Below are positions 22,113-29,529 of a DNA stretch of 34,060 nt, one piece after another (within the stretch, counting starts at the first letter, position 1; each line of letters opens with the position of its first letter). Source of the stretch: Paracoccaceae bacterium (GTDB lineage: Bacteria; Pseudomonadota; Alphaproteobacteria; Rhodobacterales; Rhodobacteraceae); NCBI GenBank assembly GCA_947461435.1, contig CANHLE010000032.1, positions 1 to 34,060 of the forward strand, in the 5' to 3' direction. Below the pieces are notes generated by a model. It was not told the origin of the DNA. It made no database searches and worked only from the letters and a program-made list of their open reading frames with translations. A program made the position numbers and the translations under genes.

Positions 22113-23738
22113 CTACGCGGTGGTCAGCGCCTCGAACAGGCGGGCCACGGCCTCGGCCCCGGGGTCTTTGTGGCCGGCCAAGGTTTCGGCGTTCACATAG
22201 GCCGCCCGGCCGGCATTGGCGCGGCGCAGGGTGGCGGTGTGATCGGCCCCCTTGCGGGCCGCCGCCGTGGCCGCCTTCATGCCCTGATCCAGCACCATCA
22301 GCGCCGGCTGCAGCGCGTCGATCATAGTTCGGTCGCCCAAGTTCGCGCCGCCAATCTGCTGCATCCGTTCCAGCCCGGCCAAAAGCGCGCCTTGCATCGT
22401 CAGCCCGCTGGAGGCCGCATCGCCCGCCGCGGCAAAGAAAATTGCCAAAAGAACGCCCGAGGATCCGCCCATCGTCTGGCTCAACTCCAATCCGATGGCG
22501 CGGTAAAGCTGGGTATGATCGGCCAGCGGCAGATGGTCGAGGGCGCCGATCAAGGCGCGCGCGGCCCCTGCCAAGGTGGATCCGGTATCGCCGTCGCCGG
22601 ATTTGGCATCCAGCGCGTTCAAATCTGCCTCCATGCCCATCATGATCTGGCAGCATTTTTGCAAGAAGGCGCGCGTTGCGGGATGGCTGGACGGGATCGG
22701 CCGGATCGGCGTCAGCCCATCGGGCAAGGCAAGGGGGGCGGGATTGGCCACGCGCTGGCAGCCCGGCCAGGCCGCAAGCGGCGTTGCTGCGCACAGCGCC
22801 GCCTCGTCCGCGGGCGTGACGGGCAGGACCGAAACCGAAAAGCCGCGCATATCCAACGAGGTCATCATCGCCGCCGGACCGACGATGAATTTAAGCCGCT
22901 TGCCCAAGTCCGAGCGCAGCAATTCGTAGCTGAGCACGGCCATTTCCAGAACAGAGGCCGCCCCGAGATTGTTCAGCAAGGCCACATGCGGCGCACTGGT
23001 ATCGGTCATGGCGGCGAGTTTTTGGGTCACCGCCGCCATGGCCTGTTCGGCGCTGGTAAAATCGATCTGTTCCACGCCCGGCTCTCCGTGGATGCCAAGG
23101 CCCAGTTCGGCCTTGCCCGGGGCAATGCGGTTTTCCTTGTGCGATCCGGGAACTGTACAGGTGTCCAAGGACATGCCGATCGATTTTGTCCCCGCAATCA
23201 CCCGCTGCGCGGCTTGGGTCACCGCCGCCAGATCCTGCCCCTGTTCGGCCAGATGCCCCGCGATCTTGTGCACGAACAAGGTTCCGGCCAAGCCGCGCGC
23301 CTGCGGCAGATCGGGCAGCGCGATGTCATCATCGACGATCACGATGTTCACCTTCAGCCCAAAGGCGCGGGCCCGTTCGGCCGCCAAACCAAAGTTCAAC
23401 CGGTCGCCAGTGTAGTTCTTGACCACCAAAAGACAGCCCGCCGGGCCGGTGACGGCCAGAATGCCCGCCAGAACCGCATCGACCGAGGGAGAGGCAAAGA
23501 CATCGCCGCAGACGGCGGCTGTCAGCATTCCGGGCCCGACAAATCCCGCGTGGGCCGGTTCGTGCCCCGACCCGCCGCCCGAGACAAGGGCCACGCGCGA
23601 CTTGTCCCAATCGGCGCGCAGGACCACGCGGATATGCGGATAGCCATCCAGCCGCACCAATTTTCCGCCCGAGGCCATCAGCAGACCATCGATCGCTTCG
23701 GTCACGATGTTTTCGCGGTGGTTCATGAATTGGGTCAT
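22113..23738 (-). CDS. Dihydroxyacetone-type kinase (DhaK-DhaL fusion)
   Basis: Encodes 541 residues with a DhaK domain (about 1-335) fused to a DhaL domain (about 345-541), the ATP-dependent single-chain form known from Citrobacter and eukaryotes. DhaK features include SGGGSGHEPAHAG (53-65) and the substrate-binding His217 in GLGIHGEPG, which forms a hemiaminal with the ketose. DhaL has SGDGDTGS with metal-binding aspartates (381-384) and QTMGGSSG. It should phosphorylate dihydroxyacetone or a related ketose such as erythrulose in the cytoplasm. ATG 23738 follows a strong AAGGAG. The gene starts 10 bases after the ABC ATPase stop, so import and phosphorylation are encoded together. No dehydrogenase for glycerol or a polyol is in the operon. 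Confidence 0.9.
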   Translation of the reverse strand: MTQFMNHRENIVTEAIDGLLMASGGKLVRLDGYPHIRVVLRADWDKSRVALVSGGGSGHEPAHAGFVGPGMLTAAVCGDVFASPSVDAVLAGILAVTGPAGCLLVVKNYTGDRLNFGLAAERARAFGLKVNIVIVDDDIALPDLPQARGLAGTLFVHKIAGHLAEQGQDLAAVTQAAQRVIAGTKSIGMSLDTCTVPGSHKENRIAPGKAELGLGIHGEPGVEQIDFTSAEQAMAAVTQKLAAMTDTSAPHVALLNNLGAASVLEMAVLSYELLRSDLGKRLKFIVGPAAMMTSLDMRGFSVSVLPVTPADEAALCAATPLAAWPGCQRVANPAPLALPDGLTPIRPIPSSHPATRAFLQKCCQIMMGMEADLNALDAKSGDGDTGSTLAGAARALIGALDHLPLADHTQLYRAIGLELSQTMGGSSGVLLAIFFAAAGDAASSGLTMQGALLAGLERMQQIGGANLGDRTMIDALQPALMVLDQGMKAATAAARKGADHTATLRRANAGRAAYVNAETLAGHKDPGAEAVARLFEALTTA

Positions 23739-23748
23739 CTCGGTCTCC

Positions 23749-24744
23749 TTAGGCGATACGCGCGCCAGTGGCGTCAAAATAAAAGGGGCGCTGGGGCTGA
23801 ATTTGCACGATGTCGCCCGATGTCAGGGCGGTATGGGCGTCTGTTACGGTGATCAGATCGTGGTTGTGAAGGGTCAGGTGCAGACGGGTCTGATCGCCCA
23901 AGTGTTCCACCCGTTTGACCAGCGCGTCCTGCCCCTGCCCTTGCAAGATCTGTTCCGGGCGCAGGCCAATCTTGGCCGCGCCCGGCGGGGCGGGGCCGAA
24001 CAGATCGGCGGGCAAGATGTTGATATGCGGCTGGCCAAGACGGCCGGCGGCATAGATGCTGACCGGATTTTCGTAAATCTCACGCGGGGTGCCAAATTGC
24101 ACCAGTCGGCCGCGGTCCAGCACCCCGACATGGGTGGCCATGGTCATGGCTTCGATCTGGTCATGGGTGACGTAGATGAAGGTTGCGCCCAGATTGGCCT
24201 GAATATTCTTCAGTTCCACCCGCAGATCGGCGCGCAATTTGGCATCGAGCGAGGACAGGGGTTCGTCCATCAGATAAACAGACGGGTTGCGCACCAAGGC
24301 GCGCCCGATGGAGACACGCTGCATCTCGCCGCCGGACAGCGCGGTTGCCTTGTTGTCCAGCTTGTGGCTGATCTGCAAGATTTCGGCCACCTCGGCGACG
24401 CGGCGGGTGATCTCGGCGCGGGGGGTGCGCAAGAGCGGCGATTTCAGCGGGAATTCCATATTCTCGCGCACGGTCAAATGCGGGTAAAGCGAGTATTGCT
24501 GAAACACCATGGCCACATTGCGCTGTGCGGGCGTCAGGCCCGTCATGGCGCCCCCGCCGATCATCACGGTGCCCGTATCAGGCCGATCCAGCCCCGATAC
24601 CATGCGCAGCAGGGTCGTCTTGCCCGCGCCCGTGGGCCCCAGCAGCACCACAAAGGCACCGTCCGGAACCGTGATCGACAGATATTGCAGGGCCCGCGTT
24701 GGCCCAAATGATTTGCAAACCTGTTCAAGCTTTACTTCAGCCAT
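23749..24744 (-). CDS. ABC importer ATPase, second of a pair
   Basis: Encodes 331 residues of the MalK/UgpC type. Walker A is GPTGAGKT (36-43), the signature LSGGE (136-140), and Walker B VYLMDEP with Asp160-Glu161; the switch histidine is in YVTHDQ. A C-terminal TOBE-like region contains GLRPEQI. The start overlaps the end of the preceding ATPase gene by eight bases. Two non-identical ATPases in one operon imply a heterodimeric motor, as in the rhizobial GlpS/GlpT glycerol importer, although the sequences here are closer to ordinary MalK proteins. I chose ATG 24744 rather than 24768 because the conserved domain starts immediately after it. Confidence 0.92.
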   Translation of the reverse strand: MAEVKLEQVCKSFGPTRALQYLSITVPDGAFVVLLGPTGAGKTTLLRMVSGLDRPDTGTVMIGGGAMTGLTPAQRNVAMVFQQYSLYPHLTVRENMEFPLKSPLLRTPRAEITRRVAEVAEILQISHKLDNKATALSGGEMQRVSIGRALVRNPSVYLMDEPLSSLDAKLRADLRVELKNIQANLGATFIYVTHDQIEAMTMATHVGVLDRGRLVQFGTPREIYENPVSIYAAGRLGQPHINILPADLFGPAPPGAAKIGLRPEQILQGQGQDALVKRVEHLGDQTRLHLTLHNHDLITVTDAHTALTSGDIVQIQPQRPFYFDATGARIA

Positions 24745-25831
24745 GGGACAGAACCTTCTGATTTGCAACAGACATTAGCGCATGGCCATTTTCGCCAAAC
24801 AGCGTGATCGAGCGCGGATCAAAGGCCAGACCGGTGGTTGTGCCCAACTGGGCCACGCGATCGGACCCGATGCGCGCCTTCACGGGGCCCAGGTCAGTGT
24901 CCAAGGTCACGATCTGCGTGGTACCCAGATATTCGCTGGCCAGAATGCGCCCGCGATAGGGTGCCGCATCATCCAGACGCACATGTTCGGGGCGCACGCC
25001 CAAGGTCAACCGGCCGCTGGCCCCGCTGATCATTTCGGGAATATCCATCTGGGCGCCAGACAGGGTGACAGACCCCGTGCCATTGCCCACCATGCCCCCA
25101 AAAGTCAGAAGGTTCATTGCGGGCGATCCGATAAAGCGGGCGACAAAGGTGGTTGCGGGCCAGTCATAGATTTGCTGCGGGCGGCCAAACTGTTCGACAA
25201 CCCCGTGGTTCATGACAACGATCTTGTCGCCCATCTGCATCGCTTCAAGCTGATCATGGGTCACGTAAACCGTCGTGGCGCCCATCCGGTCGTGCAGGGC
25301 GCGCAGTTCAAGCGCCATATGCTCGCGGAATTCGGCATCCAGCGCGCCCAAGGGTTCATCCATCAAGAAACAGGCCGGATCGCGCACAATGGCCCGGCCC
25401 AGCGCCACGCGCTGCCGGTCCCCGCCCGACAAGCCGCCCACGGGTTTGTCCAACAAGGATGTGATGCCCAAAATCTCGGCCACTTCGGCCACCTTGGCGC
25501 GCACCTGATCGCGCGCCATGCCCTGACTGACCAAAGGATACGAGATGTTCTTGCGCACGTTCATATGCGGATAAAGCGCGAACATCTGAAACACGAAGGC
25601 GATATCGCGTTTGCTGGCCGGTTTTTGCCCCACCTCTTCGCCATTGATATAGATCTCGCCCGCCGAGGGCAGTTCGAGCCCGGCGATCATGCGCAGTGTG
25701 GTGGTCTTGCCGCAGCCCGAGGGGCCAAGCAGCATGAAAAATTCGCCATCCTCGATGGTGAAACTGGAAGATTGCACCGCGGTGAAGGCGCCAAAATCCT
25801 TGCGCAGGTTCTTGATGATGATCTGGGCCAT
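24737..25831 (-). CDS. ABC importer ATPase, first of a pair
   Basis: Encodes 364 residues with Walker A GPSGCGKT (36-43), signature LSGGD (134-138), Walker B CFLMDEP with Asp158-Glu159, switch histidine in YVTHDQ and a C-terminal regulatory region (GVRPEHV). The start at 25831 is preceded by GGAG at about seven bases and lies just past the stop of the small membrane protein gene (25836). It overlaps the following ATPase by eight bases. The two differ throughout, for example TTTLRMIA against TTLLRMVS after Walker A, so they are not a recent duplication. Together they should power the permease pair encoded upstream. Confidence 0.92.
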   Translation of the reverse strand: MAQIIIKNLRKDFGAFTAVQSSSFTIEDGEFFMLLGPSGCGKTTTLRMIAGLELPSAGEIYINGEEVGQKPASKRDIAFVFQMFALYPHMNVRKNISYPLVSQGMARDQVRAKVAEVAEILGITSLLDKPVGGLSGGDRQRVALGRAIVRDPACFLMDEPLGALDAEFREHMALELRALHDRMGATTVYVTHDQLEAMQMGDKIVVMNHGVVEQFGRPQQIYDWPATTFVARFIGSPAMNLLTFGGMVGNGTGSVTLSGAQMDIPEMISGASGRLTLGVRPEHVRLDDAAPYRGRILASEYLGTTQIVTLDTDLGPVKARIGSDRVAQLGTTTGLAFDPRSITLFGENGHALMSVANQKVLSHG

Positions 25832-25835
25832 CCGA

Positions 25836-26024
25836 CTACTCCGGGAAATGGCTGACGATGATGAACATGACCGTTCCAATCAGCGTCACAAGGAAGGAAT
25901 AGGTGAACAGCACCATGGCAAAGGGTTGCATCAACATGACAACGCCCGCCGCGATCAGCACCGTGGCCAAAAGTTCCCAGGGCCCCCGGCGCAGGCGCAT
26001 CAATCCGGTGAAAAAAGCCTTCAT
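25836..26024 (-). CDS. Small membrane protein of the ABC operon (62 aa)
   Basis: Encodes 62 residues with a basic N-terminus (MKAFFTGLMRLRRGPW) and two hydrophobic segments, about residues 17-36 (ELLATVLIAAGVVMLMQPF) and 38-58, ending HFPE. The topology is probably a two-helix hairpin in the inner membrane. The ATG overlaps the permease stop by four bases, and the ATPase begins four bases after its own stop, so it is expressed with the transporter. No known domain is recognised. Rhizobial GlpSTPQV glycerol operons also carry a small membrane protein (GlpU), but I see no clear sequence match to it. An accessory or assembly subunit is the most likely role. Confidence 0.75.
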   Translation of the reverse strand: MKAFFTGLMRLRRGPWELLATVLIAAGVVMLMQPFAMVLFTYSFLVTLIGTVMFIIVSHFPE

Positions 26025-26959
26025 TTGCGGACCGCTCCGAAGGTGATGCCGCGCAGCAGGTGCTTGCGAAGCAAAACGGTGAAAACCATGATGGGCAACA
26101 AGAACAAGGTGGCCCCGGCAGCAACAGCGGGCCAATCCTTGCCCCCTGCCCCGATGATCGTGGGAATAAAGGGCGGCGCTGTCTGCGCCTCGCCCGAGGT
26201 GAGGAGCACCGCAAAGGCATATTCATTCCAAGCGAAGATCAGGCAAAATATCGCGGTCGAGGCGATGCCCGTGGCCGCCTGCGGCAGCACCACTTTGTAG
26301 AAGGCCTGAAACCGGGTGTAGCCATCGATCAGCGCTGCCTCTTCGTATTCGATGGGGATTTCGTCGATAAAGCCCTTCAACAGCCAGACCGACAGCGACA
26401 GGTTGACGGCGGTGTACAGCAAGATCATGCCCAGATGCGTATCCGACAGGCCAAGCTGGCGGTACATCAAGAAGATCGGGATGGCGACGGCGATGGGCGG
26501 CATCATCCGCGTGGACAAGATGAAGAACAGCAAATCATCCTTTAACGGCACCTTGAACCGGCTGAAGGCATAGGCCGCGATCGTGCCCAGAAAGACCGAC
26601 AGGAACGTTGACCCAAAGCCGATGATGACTGAATTGATAAACCGCTCGCCATAGCGGCTGGGCCCGGTGATCACCATGTCATACTGGCGCACGATGGCAT
26701 CGTACCAAGTGGTGGGCGCGCCCAGCGCCGCAAGGTCTTCGGGGGTGACGCGGCTGCGCGAGGTGAAGAGGTTCACATACCCCTCTAACGAGGGGGAAAA
26801 CAGCACCTTGGGCGGATAGGCGATGGAATCCGTGGGTGTTTTGAAGCCTGTGGCGATGATCCAGACCAAAGGCAGCAAGGTGATCAGCGCGTAGGCAATG
26901 ACCAAGGTTCCGGCGATCCATTTCTGGCGGGACGAGGGATCTGTGATGGAATAGCTCAT
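26021..26959 (-). CDS. ABC polyol/sugar permease, MalG-type
   Basis: Encodes 312 residues, about 35 longer than a standard MalG permease. The first helix (GTLVIAYALITLLPLVWIIATGFKTP) and EAA loop (EYEEAALIDGYTRFQAFYKVVLP) are typical. The extra length lies in the first periplasmic loop, about residues 50-95, which includes FTSRSRVTPEDLAALGAP before the second helix. The ATG overlaps the preceding permease stop by four bases, and its own stop overlaps the small membrane protein start by four bases. It pairs with the MalF-type permease. A small polyol or ketose substrate is inferred from the kinase at the operon end. Confidence 0.9.
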   Translation of the reverse strand: MSYSITDPSSRQKWIAGTLVIAYALITLLPLVWIIATGFKTPTDSIAYPPKVLFSPSLEGYVNLFTSRSRVTPEDLAALGAPTTWYDAIVRQYDMVITGPSRYGERFINSVIIGFGSTFLSVFLGTIAAYAFSRFKVPLKDDLLFFILSTRMMPPIAVAIPIFLMYRQLGLSDTHLGMILLYTAVNLSLSVWLLKGFIDEIPIEYEEAALIDGYTRFQAFYKVVLPQAATGIASTAIFCLIFAWNEYAFAVLLTSGEAQTAPPFIPTIIGAGGKDWPAVAAGATLFLLPIMVFTVLLRKHLLRGITFGAVRK

Positions 26960-27903
26960 CTGTCTTTCACCTTGTTCAGCGCCTTGACGTAGATCGAGGC
27001 CAGCCCGAACACCGTCACAAACAGGATCACGGCATAGGCGCTGGCATAGCCGGTGCGCCATTTTTCAAAGGCCTCGCGTTTCAAATCGATCGAGACCAAC
27101 TGCGTTGTGGCGCCTGGGCCGCCGCCGGTCAGCTGAACCACAAGATCGAACATCTTGAAATTCTCGATCCCGCGGAACAGGACGGCCAGCATCAAGAACG
27201 GCAGCGCCATGGGCAGGGTGATGGTCCAGAACTGGCGAAATTTCGTCGCGCGGTCACATTCGGCCGCCTCGTACAGGCTGGCCGGGATAGACCGCAGCCC
27301 GGCCAGACAGATCAGCATGACAAAGGGCGTCCACATCCAGGTATCCACGATGACGATGGCCCAAGGGGCAAGGGCGACTTCGCCGATCATCGAAAAACCG
27401 GACGGATCGGCGCCGGTGAAAAAGGCGATGACATAGTTGAACAGGCCGATCTGCGGTTGGTACAAAAAGGTCCAGAAATTGCCGACAACGGCGGGCGAGA
27501 GCATCATGGGCAAAACGATCAGCGTCGTCCAAAGGTCATTGCCGCGAAATTTCTTGTTGATCAAATAGGCAAGCGAAAAGCCGATCAGGACCTGCAAGGC
27601 GATGGTCCAGATCAGGAAATGCGCCGTGGCTTGCAGCGAGGTCCAGGTGTCGGCATCCGTCAGGATCTTGCGGTAATTTTCGATGCCCACAAATTCCACG
27701 GCGTTGTTGGGCCGGTTCGTGCGGTAGTTCGTCAGGCTGAGACGGATGGTCCAGATCAAGGGGAAGATATTGACAGCCAGCAACAAAAAGATGGTCGGCG
27801 CCACGAAGATCCAGGCGATCGCCCGGTCAGACAGGCCCCGGATGCGATGGGCAAGTTGGGGCGGCGTGGCACGTGCCGCGCGGTCAACCATAGGAGTGGA
27901 CAT
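26956..27903 (-). CDS. ABC polyol/sugar permease, MalF-type
   Basis: Encodes 315 residues with six predicted helices; the first is AIAWIFVAPTIFLLLAVNIFPLIWTIRLSLTNY in outline and the EAA loop is LYEAAECDRATKFRQFWTITLP. The glycine-rich LTGGGPGATTQ before the last helices is also characteristic. The start is taken at 27903; an in-frame ATG four codons later is an alternative. Upstream lies a 134-base gap containing a long GC hairpin after the binding-protein gene. The second permease overlaps its stop. Role: membrane half of the importer in partnership with the MalG-type protein. Confidence 0.9.
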   Translation of the reverse strand: MSTPMVDRAARATPPQLAHRIRGLSDRAIAWIFVAPTIFLLLAVNIFPLIWTIRLSLTNYRTNRPNNAVEFVGIENYRKILTDADTWTSLQATAHFLIWTIALQVLIGFSLAYLINKKFRGNDLWTTLIVLPMMLSPAVVGNFWTFLYQPQIGLFNYVIAFFTGADPSGFSMIGEVALAPWAIVIVDTWMWTPFVMLICLAGLRSIPASLYEAAECDRATKFRQFWTITLPMALPFLMLAVLFRGIENFKMFDLVVQLTGGGPGATTQLVSIDLKREAFEKWRTGYASAYAVILFVTVFGLASIYVKALNKVKDR

Positions 27904-27984
27904 GATTCGAACTTTCCAGAGGGCACAGCGGCGAAGAGATGATGCGCGAGGCTCGATTGGCCCTCAAGTGCTGCGCGCGGGGGG

Positions 27985-28014
27985 GGCACCTGGCGGCTTG
28001 CGCCGCCAAGTGCC
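27985..28014 (-). terminator. Long hairpin between binding-protein and permease genes
   Basis: Arms GGCACcTGGCGGC and GCCGCCAaGTGCC enclose a TTGC loop: 12 paired bases with one internal mismatch. It lies 24 bases after the binding-protein stop. There is no T-run on the minus strand, so it probably stabilises the upstream mRNA or attenuates read-through, allowing excess binding protein over permeases. Confidence 0.6.
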
Positions 28015-28023
28015 GATAGGGGC

Positions 28024-28039
28024 GATCGCGCCTGCGATC
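28024..28039 (-). repeat. Short inverted repeat overlapping a stop codon
   Basis: GATCGC and GCGATC are separated by four bases, and the repeat overlaps the first two bases of the binding-protein TGA stop (28040-28038 on the minus strand). It sits directly before the longer hairpin and may extend the same 3' structure. Confidence 0.4.
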
Positions 28040-29357
28040 AGTACTTGCCCTCTTCTTCGAAGGTGGCCTGCCAATCGGCAACCAGACCATCCAAGGCCTC
28101 TTTGGCGGTGCCGTTGCCGGCAACGACATAGTCGTGGAACCACTTTTGCGAGGATTGCATCAAGGTGGCATAGCTGGGCTCTGCCCAGAAATCCTTGACG
28201 ATGGCCATGCTGTCCAGGAAGGTCTGGGCATAGGGCTGCGAGGTGGCGAAACCGGGGTCTTCCACCACGGCGCGCAGAGCCGAATATCCGCCCAGTTTCC
28301 ACCACTTGGCCTGCACGTCAGGCTGGGCGAACCACTTGATATAGGTCAGGGCCGCATCTTGCTTGTCCGATGCCGCCACGACCGAAATCCCCTGCCCGCC
28401 CAACTGGGCATAGCGATCGCCGTTGGGGCCGGCGGGGTTGGCAAAATAGCCAGTCACATCGCCGCCCACGTTGGCATCGGTGTTGAAACCGGGCCAGGTG
28501 AAGGCAAAGTTCATCTGCAAGGCAACCTGCCCTGATTTGAACGCATCCACGCCTTCGCCCATATAGCCGTTGGACGATCCGGGCGGCACGCAGCAATCAT
28601 ACAGCGCCTTGTAGAATTCCAGACCCGCAACCGCCTCGGGAGAGTTCACGAACCCTTCCATGTCATAGGGCTTGTCAGGATTGTCGTATTTGAAGCCGAA
28701 GGAATAGAGCACATCCATGACGCCCATGGTGATGCCTTCGGATCCGCGCTCGGTATAGATAGAGGCGCCATAGACCGTTTTGCCGTCGATGTCGCGGTTC
28801 TGGAAGAATTCGGCAATGTCCTTCAGTTCGGCAAAGGTCGCCGGAACCGCCAGATCGCGGCCATATTTTTCCTTGAATTCGGCCTGCAGTTCGGGACGTG
28901 CGAACCAATCCTTGCGATAGGTCCAACCCACCACATCACCAAAGGCCGGCAGCGACCAGTAGTTCGGGGTGTTCTTTGGCCATTCCGAATAGCCGGTCAC
29001 TGTGGCCGGAATGAAAGCATCCATCGAGATGCCATTGGCATCAAAGAAATCGTTCAGCTTGATATACTGGCCATTTTCAGCCGCGCCGCCGATCCACTGG
29101 CTGTCGCCGATCATCAGATCGCACAGTTTGCCACCCGAATTCAGTTCGTTCAGCATACGGTCGGCAAAGCTGGTCCATGGCACAAATTCGAACGACATCT
29201 TGTTGCCGGACTGGGCTTCGTATTCTTTGCTCAACTCGATCAAGGCATTGGCCGGATCCCAGGCCGCCCAGCACAGGGTCAGATCTTCGGCTTGGGCTGT
29301 GCTGGCGGCGGCCAGCATGGCCAGCGACGCGGTGGTCGCCAAAAGTCTTTTGTTCAT
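28038..29357 (-). CDS. ABC solute-binding protein (family 1)
   Basis: Encodes 439 residues with a clear signal peptide, KRLLATTASLAMLAAASTAQA, cleaved before EDLTLCWAAW. The mature protein follows the family 1 sugar/polyol pattern: DLMIGDSQWIGGAAENGQY, TPNYWSLPAFGDVVGWTYRKDWF, VALQMNFAFTWPGF and GGQGISVVAASDKQDAALTYIKWF. Aromatic residues are frequent, as expected for a sugar or polyol site. A Cys-Cys pair in YDCCVPPGS is unusual but not diagnostic. The ATG at 29357 has a very strong GGGAGG ribosome-binding site. First gene of the operon, directly downstream of the twin operators. The ligand is inferred to be a small polyol or ketose because of the downstream kinase. Confidence 0.9.
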   Translation of the reverse strand: MNKRLLATTASLAMLAAASTAQAEDLTLCWAAWDPANALIELSKEYEAQSGNKMSFEFVPWTSFADRMLNELNSGGKLCDLMIGDSQWIGGAAENGQYIKLNDFFDANGISMDAFIPATVTGYSEWPKNTPNYWSLPAFGDVVGWTYRKDWFARPELQAEFKEKYGRDLAVPATFAELKDIAEFFQNRDIDGKTVYGASIYTERGSEGITMGVMDVLYSFGFKYDNPDKPYDMEGFVNSPEAVAGLEFYKALYDCCVPPGSSNGYMGEGVDAFKSGQVALQMNFAFTWPGFNTDANVGGDVTGYFANPAGPNGDRYAQLGGQGISVVAASDKQDAALTYIKWFAQPDVQAKWWKLGGYSALRAVVEDPGFATSQPYAQTFLDSMAIVKDFWAEPSYATLMQSSQKWFHDYVVAGNGTAKEALDGLVADWQATFEEEGKY

Positions 29358-29415
29358 TTCTTTCCTCCCGGTTGCAGATCGCAGCCCCCTCGCCACGACT
29401 CGATGCTGACCAAAG

Positions 29416-29443
29416 CCTATTTGAGGTACGTACCTCATGGCAA
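29416..29443 (-). promoter_or_regulatory. Candidate promoter of ABC-kinase operon
   Basis: Read on the minus strand, TTGCCA (29443-29438) and AATAGG (29421-29416) are separated by exactly 16 bases, and those 16 bases are the palindromic operator. The -35 box is good and the -10 box weak, which would suit a repressed promoter. The binding-protein start lies about 60 bases further on. Confidence 0.4.
29422..29437. promoter_or_regulatory. Palindromic operator 1
   Basis: TGAGGTACGTACCTCA is a perfect 16-bp palindrome. It lies between the divergent binding-protein and LacI-family genes, within the candidate promoter spacer. The size, symmetry and ACGT centre suit a LacI-family dimer. A second copy is 30 bp away. 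Confidence 0.8.
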
Positions 29444-29451
29444 GAGTTTTT

Positions 29452-29467
29452 TGAGGTACGCACCTCA
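29452..29467. promoter_or_regulatory. Palindromic operator 2
   Basis: TGAGGTACGCACCTCA matches operator 1 in 15 of 16 positions; the single change breaks symmetry at one base pair near the centre. The 30-bp spacing is close to three helical turns, so both sites face the same side of the DNA and could be bound cooperatively. Confidence 0.8.
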
Positions 29468-29529
29468 AAACCATTGCAAGCCCCGCAAATTTCAGCGAAA
29501 TAACATGAAATGGAGGGGCGGTTCACGGG

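Noticed and set aside
22053-23852. Long plus-strand open frame (599 codons) opposite the kinase gene
   Set aside because: Arg/Gly/His-rich translation with no recognisable domain; the minus strand encodes a complete DhaK-DhaL protein there.
24737-25831. Two ATPase genes as a recent duplication
   Set aside because: The two proteins differ throughout, including around the Walker A and signature motifs, so they are an old heterodimeric pair.
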